Assembly: GCA_903953065.1 (NCBI GenBank)
Contig: CAJBIG010000108.1
Span: forward strand, 1 to 12,969
Direction: 5' to 3'
Length of the DNA stretch: 12,969 bases
From: an uncultured Solirubrobacterales bacterium
GTDB taxonomy: Bacteria; Actinomycetota; Thermoleophilia; Solirubrobacterales; Solirubrobacteraceae
The notes under the pieces: model-generated
Told to the model about the DNA's origin: nothing
The model's input: the letters and a program-made list of their open reading frames with translations, nothing else
Databases searched by the model: none
Shown here: positions 1-5,304 of the stretch, piece after piece
Position numbering within the stretch: position 1 is the first letter of the stretch
Layout of the letters: each line of letters begins with the position of its first letter
Translations under genes and position numbers: made by a program

Positions 1-383
1 ATCCACTCGCCGATCTGTTCGTTCGTTCCCTGGCCGAAGATCGATGCGACGGCCAGCGTCGTGCCGAAGATTGCCATTCCGATCCCAGCATCGCCCCAGA
101 AGAGCTCCTCGTTGACGATCGGGAGCAACAAGCCGGTCGGGTCGCTGAAGAACTGAGCCGTGCCCTCAAATCCGTAGAGGCCAATCTTCGCTGCCTCATG
201 AATGATCGGCCACGGGGTCTCCTCGCGCTCATCCCACTCTTCGCCGGCGGGACGGATTACGTCGGCGGCGAAGCCGTGGGCCCAGTCGCGGATTTCCTTC
301 TGCTCGTCAGAGAGAGCGAGATTGAAGGGAACCGCGGCTTCAGGGCTTACTTCTGCGTCAGGAACCTGCTCAGTAGTTGTCAT
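1..383 (-). CDS. Acyl-CoA dehydrogenase, N-terminal part (cut by window edge)
   Basis: The minus strand opens with ATG at 383-381 and reads about 127 codons to the window edge with no stop, so the 3' part is missing. The protein begins MTTTEQVPDAEV, then has LSDEQKEIRDWAHGFAADVI (about residues 22-41), RPAGEEWDE, IGLYGF and EELFWGDAGIGMAIFGTT. This is the helical N-terminal domain of the acyl-CoA dehydrogenase family, FAD-dependent enzymes that oxidise acyl-CoA to trans-2-enoyl-CoA. The substrate class cannot be judged because the FAD-binding and catalytic-base regions lie outside the window. There is no Shine-Dalgarno upstream. A TACAAT box ends six bases before the ATG and an 18-bp palindrome lies beside it, suggesting a repressed, leaderless transcript. 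Family assignment is firm; specificity is unknown. Confidence 0.9.
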   Translation of the reverse strand, partial: MTTTEQVPDAEVSPEAAVPFNLALSDEQKEIRDWAHGFAADVIRPAGEEWDEREETPWPIIHEAAKIGLYGFEGTAQFFSDPTGLLLPIVNEELFWGDAGIGMAIFGTTLAVASIFGQGTNEQIGEW

Positions 384-389
384 GCCGAC

Positions 390-395
390 ATTGTA
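390..395 (-). promoter_or_regulatory. -10 box TACAAT of the acyl-CoA dehydrogenase gene
   Basis: Read on the minus strand, TACAAT differs from the TATAAT consensus at one position. Six bases (384-389) separate it from the ATG, so the predicted transcription start is the A of the start codon itself, which means a leaderless mRNA. No convincing -35 element is visible. Promoter identity is inferred from sequence and spacing only. Confidence 0.6.
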
Positions 396-413
396 ACTGA
401 CCAGTTGGTCAGT
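396..413. promoter_or_regulatory. 18-bp palindromic operator, TetR-like
   Basis: ACTGACCA-GT-TGGTCAGT has perfect 8-bp arms around a 2-bp centre. It lies directly upstream of the TACAAT box of the acyl-CoA dehydrogenase gene, between the positions expected for -35 and -10, where a bound protein would block RNA polymerase. TetR-family repressors of fatty-acid degradation genes often use short TGACC/GGTCA-type palindromes, so such a regulator is the natural candidate. A TetR gene lies at 9280-9957, but nothing in the sequence links the two. Confidence 0.6.
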
Positions 414-437
414 AAGCCTGCTTCTGGCGCGGCGGAG

Positions 438-752
438 CTAGTCGTCCGGGCGGTCGGCCCAGTGGTACTCGGTGTGTTCGGCCATCTCACTGATCGCGAA
501 GGTCGCGAACCCGAGCAGCTGCGCGCGGTCGAGCTCGGAGAGCACATCCCAAACCGCGCCCGTTCCCTGACGGTCGCTTAGACCGCACAGGGCGTCAAGC
601 GCAGTCGCGCCACGGCTCAGTGCGTGGCGCCGCTCAAGCTCTGTGCTGTCGCTGCGCAGATCATTGATCGCAGCGCTGCGGATCATCGCTTCGATCGAAG
701 CGCCGTCCATCTCAATTCGCTTCATTTGTTCGTTTTCGCTTGTCTCGCTCAC
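438..752 (-). CDS. Small hypothetical protein (104 aa)
   Basis: I do not recognise the family. The protein begins MSETSENEQMKRIEMDG and looks helical and acidic. It has an Arg/Glu-rich middle (LERRHALSRGATALDAL) and ends HTEYHWADRPDD. There is no signal peptide, membrane segment or obvious metal-binding motif. The GTG start at 752 is chosen because a TAGGAT box (759-764) ends exactly six bases upstream, as at the neighbouring dehydrogenase; internal ATGs at residues 10 and 15 are alternatives. It lies 54 bases upstream of the acyl-CoA dehydrogenase start on the same strand, but that gene seems to have its own promoter. It is divergent from the RpiR-type regulator. Reality as a gene is supported by the promoter-like signal and clean placement, not by homology. 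Confidence 0.65.
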   Translation of the reverse strand: MSETSENEQMKRIEMDGASIEAMIRSAAINDLRSDSTELERRHALSRGATALDALCGLSDRQGTGAVWDVLSELDRAQLLGFATFAISEMAEHTEYHWADRPDD

Positions 753-754
753 AG

Positions 755-778
755 ATTGATCCTACCTCTCGAATCAAT
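755..778. repeat. Inverted repeat ATTGAT-N12-ATCAAT in divergent intergenic region
   Basis: Six-base arms at 755-760 and 773-778 lie between the divergent starts of the 104-aa gene and the RpiR-type regulator, overlapping the TAGGAT box. It could be an autoregulatory operator for the RpiR protein, but the arms are short and AT-rich in a 41-base gap, so chance is quite possible. Confidence 0.25.
759..764 (-). promoter_or_regulatory. -10 box TAGGAT of the 104-aa gene
   Basis: Minus-strand TAGGAT fits TANNNT and is followed by six bases and then GTG at 752, placing +1 on the start codon. The box also contains AGGA about eight bases from the GTG, so a leadered start using it as a weak ribosome-binding site is the alternative. 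Confidence 0.5.
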
Positions 779-780
779 TG

Positions 781-787
781 GGGAGGA
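781..787 (+). promoter_or_regulatory. Strong Shine-Dalgarno GGGAGGA
   Basis: This is the best ribosome-binding site I see in the window. It is seven bases (787-793, counted from GGAGG) before GTG 794, but only five before TTG 792, which is in the regulator frame. It is too far from ATG 822 to serve it. Which start it serves decides the N-terminus of the downstream regulator. Confidence 0.6.
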
Positions 788-821
788 ACAGTTGTGTCCG
801 ACGTCGAAACAGAGCAGGCCT

Positions 822-1703
822 ATGAAGACAACCGGAAGTACTTCCACGACCACGCGGCGCGAGGGCAGCGGCCATCAGGCCCTGTCCACCTACATCGAGG
901 CTCGCTTCGATGAGTTCTCGCGCTCCCAAAAGGACGTTGCTCAGTACATCGTCGATCATCTCGACGAAGTCGCGTTCCAGACCGCTGAGGAGCTCGCGAG
1001 GCGAGCGAACACCTCAAGCTCGACGGTTGTGCGCTTCTCGCAGGCGCTTGGCTTCGAGGGCTTCCCTGAGCTCCAGGTTGCGGCCCGCGAGGAATACCGA
1101 CGCCGTGTTGCCAGCGGCCAGGAGGGTGGGGGTTCCGGCTCCGAGCCACTCTTCGCGCTTGATCAGAACGAATTTGAGACGGCGCTGGTCGCCGATCACC
1201 TCAACGTTGAGGAGACGGCGCGCAAAGTTTCTCGCCGCGATGTCGAAGCTGCGATCGAGTCGATCGCCACCTCTTCGCGCGTGCTCGTCGTTGGAACCGA
1301 CCAGATGGCTTTCTTCGCTTCGTATCTGCGACATCTCCTGATGCTGCTCGACATCGAGGCTGAGACCGTCGCCAGTCCATCTCAGGAAGCGCTTGGCCGG
1401 CTCGGTCGGATAGACGAGAACTCGCTCGTAATCGGGCTAGCCGCCGGACGGCCACACCCTCTCGTGCTGCGCGGGATGAAGCTGGCTCGCCATCGTGGCG
1501 GCAGTACTCTTGCGATCACCGACGCAACGCTCTCCGAGGTAGCCAAGCTGGCTCAGGTTCAGCTCTACTACTCGTCGAATTCGCCGGCGTACGTTCGCTC
1601 GCACGTGGCTCTGCTGAGCGTGATTCAAGCTTTGGCTTACGGTGTCTACAGCCGTGACACCGAGCGCTACGCCGATCGCATCAAAGCGTTCCGTCTCAAG
1701 TAG
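822..1703 (+). CDS. RpiR/MurR-type transcriptional regulator (HTH + SIS)
   Basis: A 293-aa protein from ATG 822. The N-terminal RpiR-type helix-turn-helix is clear: ALSTYIEARFDEF (20-32), SRSQKDVAQYI (33-43), DEVAFQTAEELARRA (48-62), TVVRFSQALGFEGFPEL (68-84). The C-terminal half (about 150-280) has the alternating strand/helix pattern of a SIS sugar-phosphate domain, starting VLVVGTDQMAFFASYL (154-169). The usual Ser-rich phosphate-binding signatures are absent: GTDQM replaces a GxGxS-like loop, and IGLAAGRPHP (204-213) replaces the SxSGxT-like loop. The ligand may therefore differ or be lost. The start is uncertain: ATG 822 has no Shine-Dalgarno, TTG 792 in the same frame does (adding 10 residues), and GTG 794 with better spacing is in another frame. 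It lies 60 bases upstream of pdxS, same strand; target genes are unknown. Confidence 0.85.
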   Translation: MKTTGSTSTTTRREGSGHQALSTYIEARFDEFSRSQKDVAQYIVDHLDEVAFQTAEELARRANTSSSTVVRFSQALGFEGFPELQVAAREEYRRRVASGQEGGGSGSEPLFALDQNEFETALVADHLNVEETARKVSRRDVEAAIESIATSSRVLVVGTDQMAFFASYLRHLLMLLDIEAETVASPSQEALGRLGRIDENSLVIGLAAGRPHPLVLRGMKLARHRGGSTLAITDATLSEVAKLAQVQLYYSSNSPAYVRSHVALLSVIQALAYGVYSRDTERYADRIKAFRLK

Positions 1704-1730
1704 GCGCGCGCAAAATTGCTGCCGCGTAGT

Positions 1731-1750
1731 CTTTGGCCGCCTTTGGGCCG
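1731..1750 (+). repeat. Tandem CTTTGG repeat upstream of pdxS
   Basis: CTTTGGCCGC followed directly by CTTTGGGCCG puts two CTTTGG elements exactly 10 bp apart, one helical turn, abutting the TAGACT box at 1751. It occupies the space where a -35 element would be expected, so it could be an activator or regulator site for pdxS. No family motif is recognised. Confidence 0.35.
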
Positions 1751-1756
1751 TAGACT
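1751..1756 (+). promoter_or_regulatory. -10 box TAGACT of pdxS
   Basis: TAGACT fits TANNNT and ends seven bases before ATG 1764, so the mRNA would be leaderless or begin one base before the start codon. No Shine-Dalgarno is present in the 12 bases before the ATG. No clear -35 is seen. Confidence 0.55.
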
Positions 1757-1763
1757 GAGCACA

Positions 1764-2648
1764 ATGCGCGACGAAGCAACGTTCAAAGTAAAAGCCGGCC
1801 TTGCAGAAATGCTCAAGGGCGGCGTGATCATGGATGTGATCGATCAGGAGCAGGCTCGGATCGCCGAGGCTGCAGGAGCCTGCGCCGTAATGGCGCTCGA
1901 GCGCGTCCCATCCGACATCCGCCGTGACGGCGGCGTGGCGCGGATGTCCGACCCCGAGATGATCCAGTCGATCCAAGAAGCCGTGACGATTCCGGTAATG
2001 GCGAAGGCCCGGATCGGACACTTCGCAGAAGCTCAGGTGCTTGAAGCGTTGGAGGTCGATTACATCGACGAGTCCGAGGTTCTCACGCCCGCCGACGAAG
2101 CCAACCACATCGACAAATGGCCATTCAAGGTTCCGTTTGTATGCGGTGCAACGAACCTCGGTGAGGCCCTGCGCCGGATCGGTGAGGGCGCGGCAATGAT
2201 CCGCTCCAAGGGCGAGGCCGGCACCGGCGACATCGTCGAAGCCGTCCGCCACTTGCGCACCATCAACGGAGAAATCAAGCGGCTTGGTGGACTCAGCGAA
2301 GCTGAGATTGCGACCGCGGCAAAGGATCACGCCGCGCCGCTCGAGCTGGTTCGCGCCGTTGCCGCCAGCGGCCGCCTGCCGGTAGTGATGTTCTGCGCCG
2401 GAGGGATAGCAACGCCGGCCGATGCGTCCCTGGTAATGCAGCTCGGCGCCGAAGGGGTCTTTGTCGGATCGGGAATCTTCAAGAGCGCCGACCCTGAGGC
2501 ACGGGCCGCCGCGATTGTTGAGGCGACGACGCACTACGAGGTTCCTGAGCGCGTCCTGCGCGCCTCAGAAGGGCTCGGTGCGGCGATGGACTCGATCGAG
2601 TCGCGAAAGCTCGAAGAGTCCGAGCTGCTCAGCAACCGCGGCTGGTGA
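1764..2648 (+). CDS. pdxS: Pyridoxal 5'-phosphate synthase, synthase subunit PdxS
   Basis: A 294-aa TIM-barrel protein, the usual PdxS length. It condenses ribose 5-phosphate (or ribulose 5-phosphate), glyceraldehyde 3-phosphate and ammonia into PLP in the cytosol, taking ammonia from PdxT. Family motifs are intact: MLKGGVIMDV (16-25) with D24, VMAKARIGHF carrying the catalytic Lys81, VDYIDESEVLTPAD, and IRSKGEAGTGDI carrying Lys149. The glycine-rich phosphate-binding motifs are GEAGTGD and FCAGGIATPAD. The start at 1764 is chosen because MRDEATFKVKAGLAEML matches the family N-terminus and a TAGACT box sits seven bases upstream. An in-frame upstream codon at 1716 would add 16 unrelated residues across that promoter. 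The stop overlaps the pdxT start by 4 bases (GTGA). Confidence 0.98.
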   Translation: MRDEATFKVKAGLAEMLKGGVIMDVIDQEQARIAEAAGACAVMALERVPSDIRRDGGVARMSDPEMIQSIQEAVTIPVMAKARIGHFAEAQVLEALEVDYIDESEVLTPADEANHIDKWPFKVPFVCGATNLGEALRRIGEGAAMIRSKGEAGTGDIVEAVRHLRTINGEIKRLGGLSEAEIATAAKDHAAPLELVRAVAASGRLPVVMFCAGGIATPADASLVMQLGAEGVFVGSGIFKSADPEARAAAIVEATTHYEVPERVLRASEGLGAAMDSIESRKLEESELLSNRGW

Positions 2649-3247
2649 ACAAGATGCCGCCGTCGGGCGCGGCCGGCGACCAGATCACCGTGGGGGTGTT
2701 GGCACTTCAGGGCGACTTTGAAGCGCACGGGTTGGTTCTCTCGAGACTCGGCGCGCGGGTTCGCGAAGTGCGCGTCCCCGCCGACCTCGATGGTCTCGAC
2801 GGCCTCGTGCTTCCCGGTGGAGAGTCGACGACAATCACTCTTGGAATTGAGCGCGAGCGCCTCGCTGACCCGCTCCGAGCTTTCCACGCTTCCGGCAAAC
2901 CAATCTTCGGCACCTGCGCCGGATTGATCATGCTCGACCGCGAGCACCTAGGGATTATCGACATCCGCGCCGAGCGCAACGCCTTCGGCCGTCAGGTCCG
3001 CAGCTTCGAAGCACCGCTCGAGATCGGAGTAGATGGCGGCCCTGTAAAGGCGGTTTTCATACGCGCTCCTTGGATCGCCGAGCACGGGCCAAGCGTCGAA
3101 ATCCTTGCTGAAGTAGAAGGTCACGGCGTAGCTGCGCGCGAAGGCGCCGTACTTGTCGTCTCGTTCCATCCAGAGCTGGGTGATGATGATCGTGTCCACG
3201 AGCTGTTTCTTCAGAGCGTGCGCGATGCACGCGCCGCCGCCGCATAA
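2645..3247 (+). CDS. pdxT: Pyridoxal 5'-phosphate synthase, glutaminase subunit PdxT
   Basis: A 200-aa class I glutamine amidotransferase that releases ammonia from glutamine and channels it to PdxS. Visible motifs are VGVLALQGDFEAH (16-28), the PGGEST loop (57-62), GTCAGLI with the nucleophile Cys91, and SFHPEL with His175 and Glu177 completing the triad. The GTG start at 2645 overlaps the pdxS TGA in GTGA, indicating translational coupling; ATG at residue 4 is the alternative. The stop TAA (3245-3247) is also the first half of a TAAACT box that looks like the -10 of the next gene. The gene ends in a short alanine run after the conserved fold. Confidence 0.97.
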   Translation: MNKMPPSGAAGDQITVGVLALQGDFEAHGLVLSRLGARVREVRVPADLDGLDGLVLPGGESTTITLGIERERLADPLRAFHASGKPIFGTCAGLIMLDREHLGIIDIRAERNAFGRQVRSFEAPLEIGVDGGPVKAVFIRAPWIAEHGPSVEILAEVEGHGVAAREGAVLVVSFHPELGDDDRVHELFLQSVRDARAAAA

Positions 3248-3250
3248 ACT
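3245..3250 (+). promoter_or_regulatory. -10 box TAAACT overlapping the pdxT stop codon
   Basis: TAAACT fits TANNNT; its first three bases are the pdxT stop. Six bases (3251-3256) separate it from an ATA at 3257 where the glycosyltransferase homology begins, the same spacing as at the leaderless starts at 383 and 752. There is no clear -35. The box may be fortuitous, because a stop codon supplies TA for free. Confidence 0.4.
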
Positions 3251-3256
3251 GGCTCG

Positions 3257-4279
3257 ATAGCCCCCGTTCTGATCAACTGTCGTGCGTCGTCCCGCCCTGA
3301 GCTGGGTGGAGTCGAGCGCTGGGCTCGCGAGCTGGCGACGCGGCTTCCCGGGCTGGGCACGCGCGACTACCGCCTTGTGCGGCCGCCGGCGGCGATGACG
3401 CACCGCGCGGGGCAGCTCTGGGAGCAGGTCGCGCTTCCGCTTGAGGCCCGCCGAGTACGGGCGCCGCTGCTGATCAACCCGGCGAACCTCGCGCCTTTAG
3501 CCTTCCCGCGCAACCTTGTACACATCTTCGACGCCGCAGCCCTGCGCGATCCGTCCTGGTATTCGAACCTCTACGCCGGCTATCAGCGCCACCTTCTTCC
3601 ACAAGTCGCCCGCCGCGCTGAAGCGATTGTCACCGGCAGCGAGTTCTCGAAGGCTGAATTGATAGAGCTTCTTGGTGTCCCGGGTTCGAAAGTTCACGTC
3701 ATCGCCGGCGGCGTCGATCAGCGTTTCTCGCCGGCTGCGGATGCAAGCGATGCCCGCGCAATGCTGTCGCTGGAGTCGCCATACGTGCTCTGCGTCGCCA
3801 GTCGGACCGCCCGCAAGAATCTCGGTTCGCTGGAACCTGCCGCCAGGCTCTTGGCCGCAGACGGAATCGAGCTCGTTGTCGCGGGTGGCAATCGGCCGCA
3901 GTTCAGCGAGCAAGGCTCAGGCGTTGCGGTTCGCTCGCTCGGCTATGTCGATGATCAGCTCCTCCCGGGGCTCTACGCGGGCGCAAGCGCTTTTGTGCTG
4001 CCCTCGCTCCACGAAGGCTTCGGTCTGACGGCGCTTGAGGCGATGGCCAGCGGCGTGCCGACCGTGCTCGCAGCCGCCGGCGCGCTGCCGGAGACTGCCG
4101 GCGACGGGGCGCTTTACGCTGATCCGCTCGATCCGCTCGAGATAGCCGATCAGATCAAAGCCGCGATAGGCAACAAGGAGTTGGCTGCGGTCGGGATAGC
4201 CCGCGCCGCTCACTTCAGCTGGGATCGAACCGCGCGCGAGCTCGATCAGCTCGTCGGCGAGCTGATCGCCTCAAAGTAG
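3257..4279 (+). CDS. GT4-type glycosyltransferase with non-canonical start
   Basis: A 340-aa GT-B fold glycosyltransferase if read from ATA 3257. The N-terminal acceptor domain begins APVLINCRASSRPELGGVE, with the GT4 glycine loop GGVERW (17-22). The donor domain has YVLCVASRTARKN (176-188, with R183 and K187 placed as phosphate binders) and the EX7E motif EGFGLTALE (E253, E261), followed by AMASGVPTVLA. It probably transfers a sugar from a nucleotide-sugar donor to an envelope glycan or lipid at the cytoplasmic face; donor and acceptor are unknown. The first ATG/GTG/TTG after the pdxT stop is GTG 3377, which would delete the glycine loop, so the true start must be unusual (ATA 3257 or CTG 3269) or damaged. 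It is in frame with pdxT, separated only by TAA. Its 3' end overlaps the convergent hydrolase gene by 34 bases. Confidence 0.85.
   Translation: MAPVLINCRASSRPELGGVERWARELATRLPGLGTRDYRLVRPPAAMTHRAGQLWEQVALPLEARRVRAPLLINPANLAPLAFPRNLVHIFDAAALRDPSWYSNLYAGYQRHLLPQVARRAEAIVTGSEFSKAELIELLGVPGSKVHVIAGGVDQRFSPAADASDARAMLSLESPYVLCVASRTARKNLGSLEPAARLLAADGIELVVAGGNRPQFSEQGSGVAVRSLGYVDDQLLPGLYAGASAFVLPSLHEGFGLTALEAMASGVPTVLAAAGALPETAGDGALYADPLDPLEIADQIKAAIGNKELAAVGIARAAHFSWDRTARELDQLVGELIASK
4243..4268. terminator. Perfect hairpin in the convergent gene overlap
   Basis: CGATCAGCTCG-TCGG-CGAGCTGATCG is a perfect 11-bp inverted repeat with a 4-base loop. It lies inside the last codons of the glycosyltransferase and spans the stop codon (4246-4248) of the convergent hydrolase gene. 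That is the expected place for a bidirectional terminator. No T-tract follows on either strand, so it would have to be a U-less hairpin or an mRNA 3'-end stabiliser. Confidence 0.5.
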
Positions 4280-5304
4280 GCAATTCCATCCTCGTCGAAG
4301 TGCTCGGCGACGCGGCCTTCGCTGATCAGCACGTCGACGTGCCCAAGTGCCTCCGAGAGAGTCAAGTAGGCCTGCGTTACCGCGACGTTACCCCAGAGCG
4401 CTTGAGCCAGTTCGTAGCCGCTGCGTGGCCGCTCGACAATCAGGTCGTAGAGCTTGTTTGCTCGCCGCTCGTGCAATCTGAAGCGCTCGTCGATCAGTTC
4501 GACATGGTCGGTGAAGCCGGGCCCGTGGCCCGGAAGGATCAAATCGATCGGGCCCATACCTCGTGTCTTCGCCAGCGAATCGAGATAGATCATCAGCGAC
4601 TTGGGCCGCGCCAGTTGCGCCGCATCCTCCGCTTGCTCCAGCGGCGCCTCAAGCGGGCGTGCAATCAGCGGGTTTGAAGAGACGCTCGCGATCAGGTGAT
4701 CGGCGGCAAGCAGTGTTTTGTTTTCCGCGTCGAAGAAGATCGTGTCTGACGGCGAATGGCCGGGTCGGTGGTGAACCGTAAGTGTGCGGTCACGGAAGCT
4801 CAGCTCGTCGCCCTCGGCCAAGGGTTGCGTGACTGTTGTGGGGGCGCCCCAGCCGCGGAAGGAGCGCGAAACGCTCCGCAGCGCGAGACAGGTCTCTTCA
4901 GGGATGCCGTGGCGCAGCATCACGGCGGCCGCAAAGCGGTCGTCGGCCTCCATCCAATCGTCGTACTGGGCCAGGCAGGGAACCAGCGATGCGAGCGCAG
5001 CGACCGGGGCGCCTGAGCGGCGAGCGAGGATCTCGGTCAGGCCAAGATGATCCATGTGCTGATGGCTCACCACGATTAGCTCTAGATCTTCAATCCTCTT
5101 GTCGAGTTTGCCCAGCTCCGATTCGAGCGCGTCAAGAGCGAGCCCCGAGTTCGGGCCGGTGTCGATCAGCGTCAGCGGATCGTCGTCGAGCAGATAGGTA
5201 TTGATCGGACCAATGCCGAACGGCGTCGGCAAGGGAATCGCGTGAATGCCGCGCTCTCGTGCCTTGGCTGCCTCGGCCGACTGCTGGTCCCAGAGCGCGC
5301 TCAC
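4246..5304 (-). CDS. Metallo-beta-lactamase-fold hydrolase with C-terminal winged-helix-like tail
   Basis: A 352-aa protein. The zinc-binding set is complete: SHQHMDH (H81, H83, D85, H86), PGHSPSD (H183), LLAADH (D202) and LPGHGPG (H260), with IDTG at 47-50. After the hydrolase core, residues from about 275 (LHERRANKLYDLI ... GYELAQALWG ... EALGHVDVLISEGRV) look like the small helical/winged tail of LACTB2-type members. Those proteins include RNases and thioesterase-like hydrolases, but the substrate cannot be told here. No signal peptide is seen, so it is probably cytosolic. The start is GTG 5304, overlapping the TGA of the upstream phosphohexomutase by 4 bases (GTGA), so the two are translationally coupled. 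The 3' end overlaps the convergent glycosyltransferase. Confidence 0.92.
   Translation of the reverse strand: MSALWDQQSAEAAKARERGIHAIPLPTPFGIGPINTYLLDDDPLTLIDTGPNSGLALDALESELGKLDKRIEDLELIVVSHQHMDHLGLTEILARRSGAPVAALASLVPCLAQYDDWMEADDRFAAAVMLRHGIPEETCLALRSVSRSFRGWGAPTTVTQPLAEGDELSFRDRTLTVHHRPGHSPSDTIFFDAENKTLLAADHLIASVSSNPLIARPLEAPLEQAEDAAQLARPKSLMIYLDSLAKTRGMGPIDLILPGHGPGFTDHVELIDERFRLHERRANKLYDLIVERPRSGYELAQALWGNVAVTQAYLTLSEALGHVDVLISEGRVAEHFDEDGIAYFEAISSPTS

Noticed and set aside
198..581. Plus-strand open frame across the acyl-CoA dehydrogenase start
   Set aside because: It runs through the dehydrogenase N-terminus, its promoter palindrome and the end of the 104-aa gene; no homology or start signal.
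1437..2534. Long open frame (365 codons) antisense to pdxS
   Set aside because: pdxS on the plus strand has every family motif. The antisense translation has no recognisable domain and reflects GC-rich third-position bias.
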